Source of the DNA: Jackrogersella multiformis
Lineage: Eukaryota > Ascomycota > Sordariomycetes > Xylariales > Hypoxylaceae
Assembly (NCBI GenBank): GCA_902806575.1
Contig: CADCXD010000002.1
Location: 2,852,001-2,916,000, forward strand
DNA length: 64,000 nt
Direction of reading: 5' to 3'
Part shown: positions 12,101 through 21,341 of the stretch, piece by piece
Numbering within the stretch: position 1 is the stretch's first letter
Layout: the number at the start of each line of letters is the position of its first letter
Position numbers and translations under genes: made by a program
The notes under the pieces: model-generated
Told to the model about the DNA's origin: nothing
Databases searched by the model: none
What the model saw: the letters and a program-made list of their open reading frames with translations, nothing else

Positions 12101-12370
12101 GCGACGACAGTATCTACGCTCATGATGCCATTACCCAGGGCAAGCTACCCTCGTCGATACGCGATTCAAGCGTATTGGCAGCGCGGCTTCTTGACCCGAG
12201 CCGCCTTATCGCAGCAAGCTTGTCTAGGGGGAAGAAAATCTAGGTACTTAAGGGCCGTCCCGTAACGCCAACTTCGTAGCCAGCTCCTCCCCTCCGTCTC
12301 TCACGCCCGCACTAAAGATCACGAGGATCTGTAACCGCAGACCAATCCCAAGGATCAGACATCAGCCAAG
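9172..12370. other. Gene-free block, AT-rich then mixed GC
   Basis: From 9172 to about 10870 the DNA is strongly AT-rich, with short ORFs of no recognisable type and TACCTAGGTA sites near 10003, 10139 and 10763. From about 10880 to 12240 GC content rises but no frame stays open or looks like a known protein. This could be a decayed gene or repeat. The last ~130 nt before 12371 are the promoter and 5' leader of the LVIVD gene. Confidence 0.5.
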
Positions 12371-13887
12371 ATGAGGTACTCTCTAAACGCAGTCGCCGTC
12401 GCGGCGCTCTCCAGCTGTGTGATGGCCAAGGAGATGGCGCCAGATGAGGTGAAGGCAGCGGAGCTCTTCGACAGCGGCATTCGACACGAGAACATCATGT
12501 CGGCCAAGATGGTAAGCAGCTCGAAACCCGTCGTATTCCAAATATCCAAGTGACCCAATCGCGCTAACAAATACCCTTTTTTCATATGTAGTCGTACTGG
12601 GACAGCCGACGAGAGCAAGGTCTGTTCGACTCTAGCCAATACAAGAGCATGAGCGCCGCCGCCGCCGCGGTCCCGTGCACCAACGGCATCGCCGCGCTCG
12701 TAGCCGGCGACCCGCTCTACACCTTCAAGTGCAGCGGCCTGGACCTGTACGACTTCCAGTCGCACGCGGACCTGGGCAGCAACGGCGGCGAGGGCGCCGG
12801 GTCCTGGGGGTGGACCAGCGCGGACGGCCGCGAGTTCGTCGCCATCGCGCAGAGCGACGGGGCGGCCTTCGCGGAGGTCACCCCGGAGGGCAAGCTGGTG
12901 TACCTGGGGCGGCTGCCGCAGTACTCGGCGGCACAGCCCAGCCTGTGGCGCGAGATCAAGGGCTACAAGAGCTACATCGTCATCGGGTCCGAGGCCAACA
13001 ACCACGGCATCCAGGTCTTCGACATGGCCAAGCTGCTCGACATCGACCCGGCCAGCCCCGTTACTTTCAACAACAAGGAGGACATCGCGCACTTCAACGG
13101 CCTGCCGTCCGGCCGCTCGCACACCGTGCAGACCAACGAGGAGGCCGGGTACGCCGTAGCTTCGGGGGCGCAGCCGCGCACCGCGGCCTGCGCCTCGGGC
13201 CTGATCTTCATCGACCTGTCGGACATGTCGAACCTGACGTCTCCCGGGTGCGCGGCGGCGGACGGCTACGTGCACGACGCGCAGTGCCTGATCTACCGGG
13301 GGCCGGACGCGAAGTACGTGGGCGAAGACATCTGCTACGGGTACAACGAGGACACGCTGACGATCTACAACGTGACGGACAAGGCGCACGCGACCGTGAT
13401 CTCGCGGACCTCGTACGAGGGCGCCAGCTACACGCACCAGGGGTGGGTGCTGGACGAGCAGTGGCAGCAGTACATCATACTCGACGACGAGTACGACGAG
13501 TACGACGGGGCGGGGCTGGGCGCGGCCGGGTACCCCATCACGTACATCTGGGACATCTCGTCTCTGGAGGCGCCGAAGCAGACGGGGTACTACCAGGCGT
13601 CGCGCAAGGGCATCGACCACAACCAGTTCGTCAACGGCGACTTCGCCTACCAGAGCAACTACGGCGGCGGCCTGCACATCCTGGACATCTCGTCCATCCC
13701 TTCGGACCCGACCGGCAAGAGCGTCAAGGAGGTTGCCTACTTCGACATCTACCCCGAGGACGACGACGTGGAGGGCGGCGGGCAGATCGAGTTCCAGGGT
13801 ACCTGGAGCCACTACCCCTACTTCAAGAGCGGGTACATCCTGATCAACACCATCGAGCGTGGTGCCTACATCGTCAAGCGGTCTTAA
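12371..13887 (+). CDS. Secreted LVIVD / choice-of-anchor B protein
   Basis: Exon 1 12371..12511, an 80-nt intron 12512..12591 (GTAAGC, branch GCTAAC, TGTAG), exon 2 12592..13887; phase 0 at both ends gives 478 aa. An N-terminal signal peptide is clear (MRYSLNAVAVAALSSCVMA). The body has repeated beta-propeller-like units of the LVIVD/choice-of-anchor B type: WGWTSADGREFVAIAQSDG, YIVIGSEANNHGIQVFDM, SGLIFIDLSD, DTLTIYNVTDKAH, THQGWVLDEQWQQYIILDDE, GGGLHILDISSIPSD and a final TWSHYPYFKSGYILIN. Family members are extracellular and their function is not established. The conserved Asp/His/Glu in HNQFVNGDFAYQSNYGGG suggests ligand or metal contacts (inference). Codon use is extremely G/C-ending, unlike nearby genes, which opens long antisense frames. 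It is convergent with the sterol-reductase-like gene, 189 nt away. Confidence 0.9.
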
Positions 13888-14076
13888 GTAGTGACTTTAG
13901 TTGACGGAAGAGGATATCTGAGGGAGCTTGTCTGAATCAGCTTTAGCAGGGTAGAAATAATCTCATGAAATAAACTGCACAGCAAGGTGGTTTTATGTTT
14001 GAATTTTGTGATAATACAACACCGTAGAGTAGGAACTTTATCTAAATCTGCCCATGGCCTATTGGGGCACGTCCTG

Positions 14077-15603
14077 TCAATCCTGCTTTGGGGGTGGCCG
14101 AGATGTCACTGTCTTTTCCTTTGTTCGAAGAAGGTAATCGCCACCCCGCCATGCCTTGTAGACGCCATACAATCCTTGGAATGGCCGCGCGTTGCGGAGA
14201 GCTTTTGGCATTCTCGATTCCTCTATGATCTTTTTCTTCGTGTCTTCATCAACCTTGACTTTGTCGTACACACTTGGTAGGTGAGAGGCGTAATACTTAT
14301 CACGAACGGCATCATACGCAGGCTGATTGTAAGATTGCCAGAATTCCTCCTCCGTATAATAAGCCTGAGCATACAGTGTCTTGTTGCCGCCGAGCTCATG
14401 GACCTTCTGTTCTATCGCTCGGTTCAGGCGTATTAGCTCTTTGTAGTCATTAGGCCCGGGTCCCCAGATTCCGAAGTTCAGCACAAACTCCGGTTTCTCG
14501 GGGTCGGCGAAGTCTGCGTGCAGGCCGTGCGCCGAGTTAGGCGCGTCTCGCCGCAAGCGAATAGGGCACAGCCAGAGCGGGTAGATGTTGAGGGTCTGAT
14601 CCACCCAACGGTGGAATTCTTCGACGGCCTCGTAAGGCACACCGACGTCTTGGATTATGTAAGTATCCGACAGGCCGCTTTTATGTAAAGCATGGTACAT
14701 TACGCGGGCGTGCATGTAAGTATCTAGGATAAACCTGGTGATCCGGTTGAAAGGCGTGAAGAAATACTTGTATGCATATCTGGCTACCCAGAAGCCGCCA
14801 CGATCCCACCGGAAAACGTAGTCGACCAACGGGACATAGTCGACAACCGGGGTTTTAGACTTTTCGGCTCTCTTCTGGACGTCGAGATAGAACCAAGGAT
14901 CCCGGCGTCGTAAGTAGTGTCGCGGTTTGGAGCCCGCGGGCAAGGCATCGACTACGCGGCCAGAACACACCACGACTGACTTAGGAGAAAATGCGATAGC
15001 ATCGACAAACTCCGTAGAAGGATTTGCGATCTCTTCCTGTATCTTCTTACAGGCGTCTGGAACGCTGCCTACGGGATAGTGCGTGAGCTCGACAAAGTCC
15101 TTGGCGTCTCTCAGCTGAACCTCCAAGAGAGTGACGATGCCGACTGTCCCGAAAGCCGACGCGGCTCCCCAGAAAAGATCCGGTTTCTCAGTCTTGGAAG
15201 CTCTCGCAATTTCTCCATTGGGAAGGACGATTTCGATCCAATTGATAGTAGAGTCAAATGGTCCTTGACGACACGAACTACTCTCGCCAGCGGAGCCGCT
15301 AAACCCACCACCGACGGTGATGCCGGGGAACTCCATGACTACTAGCGGGATAAGCCCGTTCTTCATAGCCGCTTCAACGAGCAGGTCCATAGGGACATTG
15401 GGCTCGACCAGGGCGGTTTTCTTAGCATTGTCGACTTCAAAGATGTGATTGAGCTTGCTCGTATCCACCGTGTTGTTGCGGTTCTTGTCGGCGACGCGGG
15501 TGCTGTTTGTGGAGCCGTGATAAACACGGAAGGGCTGTCGTTGCGCGTAGAACTGCCGCAGCCTCTCAGAAATAGAGGCTACCGCGTCATTATGTCCTTC
15601 CAT
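14077..15603 (-). CDS. FAD-linked delta(24)-sterol reductase-like oxidoreductase
   Basis: Single exon, 508 aa. The N-terminal half is a PCMH/VAO-type FAD-binding domain: FRVYHGSTNSTR, LNHIFEVDNAKKTALVEPNV, then GLIPLVVMEFPGITVGGGFS followed by GSAGESSSCRQGPFDSTI, a strong match to the DHCR24/DIMINUTO pattern. Further landmarks are DLFWGAASAFGTVGIVTLLE and, in the C-terminal half, YPLWLCPIRL and YAQAYYTEEEFW. In plants and animals this family reduces the C24 double bond of sterol precursors with FAD and NADPH at the ER. Fungi make ergosterol with other enzymes, so the substrate here is open and may be another sterol or lipid. Length is close to DHCR24 (about 516 aa). No obvious N-terminal membrane anchor is present, unlike the animal enzyme. 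Confidence 0.88.
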   Translation of the reverse strand: MEGHNDAVASISERLRQFYAQRQPFRVYHGSTNSTRVADKNRNNTVDTSKLNHIFEVDNAKKTALVEPNVPMDLLVEAAMKNGLIPLVVMEFPGITVGGGFSGSAGESSSCRQGPFDSTINWIEIVLPNGEIARASKTEKPDLFWGAASAFGTVGIVTLLEVQLRDAKDFVELTHYPVGSVPDACKKIQEEIANPSTEFVDAIAFSPKSVVVCSGRVVDALPAGSKPRHYLRRRDPWFYLDVQKRAEKSKTPVVDYVPLVDYVFRWDRGGFWVARYAYKYFFTPFNRITRFILDTYMHARVMYHALHKSGLSDTYIIQDVGVPYEAVEEFHRWVDQTLNIYPLWLCPIRLRRDAPNSAHGLHADFADPEKPEFVLNFGIWGPGPNDYKELIRLNRAIEQKVHELGGNKTLYAQAYYTEEEFWQSYNQPAYDAVRDKYYASHLPSVYDKVKVDEDTKKKIIEESRMPKALRNARPFQGLYGVYKAWRGGDYLLRTKEKTVTSRPPPKQD

Positions 15604-15955
15604 AACAGTCGATATAAGCGTTCTCTAGACTGCGTGTAATTGATATAATTGATTCTTAAACAATCGCGTTGTTGGTTCGTTGGTAGAATCCAAAACAAAA
15701 CAATGTAAGCTGAGAGATCCACTTTAAATGGACAGACGGCAACAGCTGGTAAATAACTGATTCCTACCCCCTATTATCGTGGTATTAATTCAGGGATCCC
15801 AGATACGGCCCTTATTGTCATCCATAAATAGGAAATAGGATCGAAACTTTCTAGAAACCGAACTGCCCATTAGAAAAAGACTTGGAAGATATGACTAGTA
15901 CTTGGCGACCTTTGATCAATCGACCATCGTGAACATTAGTGCTCATTTAGTAGTC

Positions 15956-15982
15956 CTTTGTGATTCCTTTGTGATTCCTTTG
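15956..15982. repeat. 11-bp tandem repeat, 2.5 copies
   Basis: The unit ctttgtgattc occurs twice head to tail and is followed by ctttg. It lies in the divergent intergenic region. Confidence 0.8.
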
Positions 15983-16168
15983 AACTTGAATTGAAAGGTA
16001 GGTATCTTGCTAGATGAAAGGCTTTGTATTGGTTGGTGATTCCCTTGCCGGATATGTGCGTCTCCTATACTTACCTAGGTAATCGAAGAAAGAGGAGACT
16101 TATAGCGTGTTACTATCGTGTGTGGGTTGACTGAAATGCAATACGATTCATTCGTTATTCCTTTCAGT

Positions 16169-16267
16169 ATGGTCAACCTCATTCCTCATGAACCCTTGGT
16201 TGCCACCATCGCTCTCGTCACCAATAAGATCATCTTCTACGAGACGCACGAGGTTCCGTCACGGTAA
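16169..16267 (+). other. Orphan exon-like ORF (doubtful)
   Basis: A 32-codon ATG frame (MVNLIPHEP..., VTNKIIFYETHEVPSR) is preceded by a good acceptor-like CTTTCAG and followed at once by a donor-like GTAAGG that overlaps its stop codon. It is more GC-rich than its surroundings. I could not find partner exons and do not recognise the peptide. It may be a short upstream ORF, a lost exon or chance. Confidence 0.2.
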
Positions 16268-16583
16268 GGTGATAAAAGTATGGTCACAACCCCTGTCAAA
16301 GAGTGAGTCAACTACCACCACAATGTTTGGCGAAAGATAGAGCATGCTTATCAATCAACCATCAGGGGATGACGTTTTCTATTATCTTAGGTAGGTGGCA
16401 ATGTGTGAATAGGATTAAGGATGATAGGTGGTGTTAAGGAAGTTGGAAGTTGGAAGTTGGTGTAGACTGAGATCATAGTAACTAGAAGCGAGTTGAATGG
16501 TAAGGCTTAAGCTTTAAGGGTCTTTTTAGCGGTCTAAATAGGGCGGTGGGACAGTGAGATAGGGCAACATGTGCGAGGCTTGT

Positions 16584-16616
16584 AGTACCTAGCTACCTAC
16601 CTAGGTAGGTAGGTAA
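16584..16616. repeat. Dense CCTAGG/GGTA repeat
   Basis: TACCTAGCTACCTACCTAGG followed by further GGTA units. It is the longest single run of the dispersed CCTAGG-type repeat together with the one at 23242-23270. Confidence 0.75.
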
Positions 16617-17163
16617 ATAACACTATTCTCCACTGTACAACTATTATCCCTTAATTACATAATCAGCCGCTAAAATGCGTATGAGCTACCTAAACAAGTA
16701 CTTGAAAGGATAGCTTTTAGACAGTGCAATACAGTGTTATTACTACAGATCTCGCATGGCGCAATTATTCTGATGCTATTCTGCTGTAGCCTACTTATCT
16801 ACCTAAGATATAAGATATCGTCCTTTCTTTTATGAACCCGTGAAAGAAATTCAATAAGGAGATTATCATGACATAAAGTGGTTCTAAGCTATACTCTGCT
16901 ATTTAATGGTACCTTCTTTTATGAATATGAGTGAACAAAGAATACAGGTGGTACAGACAGGTGGTACCGGTAAACTGTGTCGAGTTTGAGACAAAATGAC
17001 CTATCGGGAAGCTATTGTGTAACCTCTAAGTAGCGATTCCCAGGGATATATACTGTACCTAGGTACCTTAGGTACTACGTATGTACCTATATCCTAAGAT
17101 GAAATGACGTATTCATAGGTTCCTTCAAGTAAACATAAACATAAACTTACCAAAGTCGTCGTA

Positions 17164-18177
17164 ATGGCCGGATACGAAGCCCGGCGACTTGAGAATATCA
17201 AGCGCAATGAGGCACTTGTCAAGGACCTTGGGCTCCAAAATGACTTCGTCGCTCGAGAAGAAGAGACACCAAAGACCGAGAGTCGGAAACAACCCCCTGC
17301 GAAACGGCGCAAGCTTCATACCAGCCAGCCTACACGAACATCAGCGCGAATCGCAAACGGATCAACACGGCCAGTCTACAACGACCACGCGCAAGACGAC
17401 CCAGGCTCGTCAAAACGACGGGGACATCGCAAGAGCGCAGCATCGAGTTCCGGCCGCGGCGCAGCAACACCCGTTCTTAAAAGCCCAGGGGGCGGGAGTC
17501 CACAGCCGTCCCTTAGCCAGGACCTCGCCGCCCTGATCGCAAGCTGGTCGTCGTGGACGCCCGCAGCGCCCCCTCCGACGCGCGACGTCGAGGGCAACTA
17601 CCACTTCGGATCGCACCCGCTGTTCACGCCGAACAAGAGCCCCGAGGCCATCCTCCGCGAGGGCGCGTTCGGCGGCGCCTACTGGCGGCCGCTGTACTCG
17701 CGGACGCTGCGCGCGACGGTCCGCGACGACTGGCGCGAGCTGCCCGCGTCGTGGACCTCGGGCCTGGACGCGCGGAGGTATCTCGCCAGCCCGACGTATG
17801 ACGGCAAGGTCAACAAGTACGGCGTGGCGTGCGGGCAGTCGATAGAGGAGTGGGAGGCGGCGGGGTGGATCGCGCACGCGCACGACGTGCGCGGCTGGTT
17901 CCAGTGGTACTGCCGCTTCTGGCTGGGCCGGCGCTGCGCCGACGACGACCGCCAGGTCGCCCGGTGGCGCAAGTGCGTCGGGGAGACGGGGCGGTGGCGC
18001 CGCACGCTGCTGCGGAGATACGTGCGGGTGGGTATACGCAGCGTGGCGGATGAGGGGGACGACGCGGACGGGGAGCGCGCGGGGGATGTGAGTCCTGTTG
18101 TTCACCAGACGTGTCATCACTGGGCTTGGGAGGTGAGGCAGGAGGCGTTGGATCGGTTTTGGGCGGAGGAGAATTAA
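17164..18177 (+). CDS. Conserved fungal protein of unknown function
   Basis: Single exon, 337 aa. An N-terminal motif (YEARRLENIKRNEALVKDLG) is followed by a low-complexity basic linker with PPAKRRKLH, a possible nuclear localisation signal, and RTSARIANG. A tryptophan-rich C-terminal domain (about residues 145-337) has blocks I recall as recurrent in ascomycete and basidiomycete proteins: FGSHPLFTPNKSPEAILREG, GGAYWRPLYSR, DDWRELPASW, NKYGVACGQSIEEWEAAGW, VRGWFQWYCRFWLGRRC and VHQTCHHWAWEVRQ. No enzymatic motif is evident. The K/R-rich N-terminus suggests a nuclear protein (inference). GC at third positions rises steeply from about 17440 onward. It is convergent with the amine oxidase gene, 186 nt away. 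Confidence 0.85.
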   Translation: MAGYEARRLENIKRNEALVKDLGLQNDFVAREEETPKTESRKQPPAKRRKLHTSQPTRTSARIANGSTRPVYNDHAQDDPGSSKRRGHRKSAASSSGRGAATPVLKSPGGGSPQPSLSQDLAALIASWSSWTPAAPPPTRDVEGNYHFGSHPLFTPNKSPEAILREGAFGGAYWRPLYSRTLRATVRDDWRELPASWTSGLDARRYLASPTYDGKVNKYGVACGQSIEEWEAAGWIAHAHDVRGWFQWYCRFWLGRRCADDDRQVARWRKCVGETGRWRRTLLRRYVRVGIRSVADEGDDADGERAGDVSPVVHQTCHHWAWEVRQEALDRFWAEEN

Positions 18178-18363
18178 TGGTACGCCGCGCTTCGTGGTCT
18201 TCTACTTGGTTGGAGACGTTATATTCACTAACCTACCTAGGTACGTGGTTGTGTCTCATAATCAAAATCGACAAGTGTAGTGAGGTTATTCAACACATGA
18301 TTGGCATGTATCGATGATATTAACGCAAATCTATTTATCCAGATACCTCCGTGCAGGTTTTGC

Positions 18364-20357
18364 CTACCCGTCATACCCGTACGTCAGGAAACTACTTGCC
18401 GACCACCCGTTGGCCACATCGTATTCGTTAAGGGAGGTTGTCCCGTGGAGCACCTCGTAGTCCACCATCGGGCCGCAGCCTATGGTCGAGTTGCCGTCAC
18501 ACTCGTGCTTTTTCCCCTTGCAAACCAACCCCGCGATGCGCATCCCCACGTCGCGCCCTTCGAACCAGGCTCCGTGCAGGAACCCGTAGTACTGCGCCGA
18601 AGTAGCCTCTCCGGCAAACCACAGCCTGTCCACGTTGGCGCGCAGATTCTGGTGTTTCTCTAGCGTCATGCCGACCGGCCAGTTGCTGTAGGAGCCGTAG
18701 GCCCACCTGCACGAGACGATTAGCTGAAATTCCTTCCGAGGGTATGGGGTTCGTTCACGTCTACGGGACTTACTCTTCTGTGCTCCATCGCGGATACATG
18801 AAAGCGACGGGATCCGGGATCTGTTTGTCGGGGAACATAGTCCTGATGACTTCCATGACCTCCGCCTTCGTCTGCTCGTCCGACTGCTGCTCGACTCTGT
18901 ACGATTCCTCCTCGACCACCGTCACGAAGATGATGTTGGACTCCTCGATGAAGCCAGGGGCTGAGAGCGACTGCCAGACGGGGTAATAGCCCCGGGTGGT
19001 GTTGTCGGCATATAGGAAGAATTGAGTGTCTCGGTCCCAGAAGGTTTCGTTGAACTGCAGAAAGATCTTGGTGTAGGTCCCCATCTGGAACTGCTCGATT
19101 GCCTCGCGCTTCCATCGCGGGAGCGGCGGGTCGAATTCAACTATTTCATTCTGCAGCACTCCAATAGAAAACGTTGCGATGGCGTCTGCAATCTCCCAAG
19201 TCAGCAAGAATCATATATACGCCAGCATCCAAGACTTTTAGAGTCGTGGGATTCCAGAGTACTGAAGAACAAATGAATGTTAGGTAACTAACGTTGGGCT
19301 TCAATGCAACCGCCATCCTCAAGCCGAACGATGACGCCCTCGGGGCCGTACGAGATTGCCCTCACGATAGTGTTCAGCAAGAGCCTCGGGTCGTTCTCCT
19401 TGAGGAACTCGTGCGCCTCCCCGATAACCCACGTGTTGAACCCTCTCTGGTCCCACACGAAGTTGTTCTCGTCGCTGAACTGGTAGAAAGTCAGGTTGTA
19501 CCCTGTGATGCCGAACAGCAACCCGCTCTGCTCGGGCGGGTAGGAGGTCTCCCAATCCCACTCCCACCACTCGAGCGCTTGGGCATGCATGTCCTTCTTG
19601 GGCTTCCAGCCCGCGAGGCTGAGGCCGGCCCGCGTGCTCGTGTCTTGCAGGTTATTCGTCAGGATGTACCCGGCGTCATGCTCCATCGTCGCGTACGCAT
19701 CTTCGAACGCGTCGAACAGGTCTGCGTAGTCAGCCGTGCCGGTTTCGTCGTACGTCAGTATGGAGCTGTAGTTCGAGTACGTGTTGTTCACCCCGTACTT
19801 CTTCGCCAGAGTCCACACGGGGTTCTCCGGCCCTCCCGGGGAGCCAAGTCCCTGCACCCAGTTCGCGCCGAGCTCGACCACGTAGGGTGTGCCGTCGGGC
19901 TTTGAGCCGAAGGTTGTATGGGCCACTAGATTGCAGCATTGAAGTTAGTATAGCTTCTCGCCTATTGCTTTTTAAGTCCGCGAGTTGACTCTTTAGTCTC
20001 ATCGCCTGCTCCATAAGCACGGATCTCACTAAGCTTCCGACAAATATTTCATAATATCAATCCTTCAAAACAAGAAAACAAATATCACGACGAGTAAATG
20101 AGTAGGTATGAGATTTTAGACATACCGCGACCGCCGATATAGTCATTGCGCTCGACGATCAGGAAATCCGAAACCGACGCATTGGACAGGGCCTGAGCGG
20201 CCGTGACGCCGGCCACTCCCGCGCCGAGGATCGCAACGGTCGTCTTGCGGCACTCGGTCGTGTTATGCCCACCACGCGTCGCGGTTCTAGCAGCGCACCC
20301 GAGAGGCGCGGCGACGGCGCACCACGCGGCGAATAATCGCCGGTCTGTAAATTTCAT
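18364..20357 (-). CDS. Secreted flavin-containing amine (polyamine) oxidase
   Basis: Four exons: 20357..20126, 19925..19293, 19185..18774, 18706..18364, with introns of 200, 107 and 67 nt; the phases close to 539 aa. I chose the ATG at 20357 because it begins a signal peptide (MKFTDRRLFAAWCAVAAPLG); an in-frame ATG at 20501 is less likely. FAD-binding features: the dinucleotide motif TVAILGAGVAGVTAAQAL, then ERNDYIGGR continuing across the intron to VAHTTFGSKPDG, the GANWVQGLG signature, TFSIGVLQNE, and the C-terminal FAD clamp WFAGEATSAQYYGFLHGAW. Family members oxidise polyamines to an aldehyde and H2O2 using FAD; secretion fits an extracellular or wall H2O2 source. Several N-glycosylation sequons are present (NNTYSNYS, NLT). 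The exact amine substrate cannot be read from the sequence. Confidence 0.93.
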
Positions 20358-21341
20358 CGTGGTGTATCTTGCGTCCTCGCAACTAGAACGAGCAAGTTTT
20401 GTTTGTGGCGGACCGTGTCTGCGGGCGAAGGATGAAACCTTCGAGTGTTGCTTTCTCTCCCGCCTGCCTACGGGCGGCAACAACAACAATTTAAATAGCA
20501 ACAGCCCTCCCGCCCTCCCTGCCCGGGGTTATAGAGAATCCGCCTGGAGCTGATAAGGCTGACCTGAGGGCTATCTGATATCTGACATGCGGTACGATCC
20601 TTGACCTGGCGCGGGGCTAGGCGATTTCGAGAAGCTCGCCGTCGCATTCAGGTACCAGCTGGAGTATCCACTAATAGCTTTAGAGCCTATATGGTAATTC
20701 TACGCGTGGCGTTAGCTGTTGTAAGCGTAGACACTTCGTTATCAGGACTTCGGGTTTAAATTATGTAAGGAGTGAAGATAGCTAGTTAAAATCCTCTTTG
20801 AATACACGGATATAGATTAGATTGTCTATTAGATTTCGGAGATGAATTTGAGTCCAAAGTTGATCAATATAACAGTTCAAGCCACGGATCGGATGTTTTA
20901 ACTTGATATGTTGCGGTCGATCACAATCTGGTTCTAGGCAAGCCACGTAGAGCTGAAAATTTACGAGAAGCGAGAAAATGTGAGTCAAGCCGATACCTTC
21001 GTTAAAGTATTTTCCATCACGAGTAATACAAACAAATATCTCCCTAATACTCTGTGACCAATTTCATGTCCTCGGCCGGCCACGTCGTAACGTGGTATCG
21101 AGAGGGGTAGTGATACGAAGCAAGAAAACAGAACTGCGCTCTGAAAGCAAATACAGGCGGCATATTCATTCAACGGGTACCATGCGGATATCAAACTACA
21201 AACTTCGCTTTCGTAGGGAGACAATTCCAGATATAGTCTTCCCATATTTGACAACGTGGTTGAAATCAAAGGTACGTAGCATGTCAGATGTACAATCACC
21301 GAAAGAAACGTCTCGATGATTACTTGGTGCCAAACTCACCA
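20358..21341. other. Upstream region of the amine oxidase gene
   Basis: No supported gene. A small ORF at 20985-21299 (-) lacks recognisable features. It contains the amine oxidase promoter and, at its right end, the 3' flank of the next minus-strand gene. Confidence 0.5.

Larger units (their letters stand above)
15604..17163. other. Divergent promoter region, 1.56 kb
   Basis: Shared upstream region of the sterol-reductase-like gene (-) and the conserved fungal gene (+). It contains an 11-bp direct repeat at 15956-15982 (ctttgtgattc twice plus a partial), a GGAAGTT triplet repeat near 16437-16459, CCTAGG palindromes at ~16073, 16600 and 17057, and a short exon-like ORF at 16169-16267 listed separately. 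Confidence 0.5.

Noticed and set aside
12355..13812. 485-codon minus-strand ORF across the LVIVD gene
   Set aside because: It is an antisense frame opened by the extreme G/C third-position use of the plus-strand gene. Its Val/Arg/Asp-rich composition is that of a shadow frame, while the plus strand has a signal peptide, introns and family motifs.
17410..18120. 236-codon minus-strand ORF over the conserved fungal gene
   Set aside because: Same GC3 effect; Ala/Arg/Pro-rich with no motif, and the sense frame matches a conserved family.
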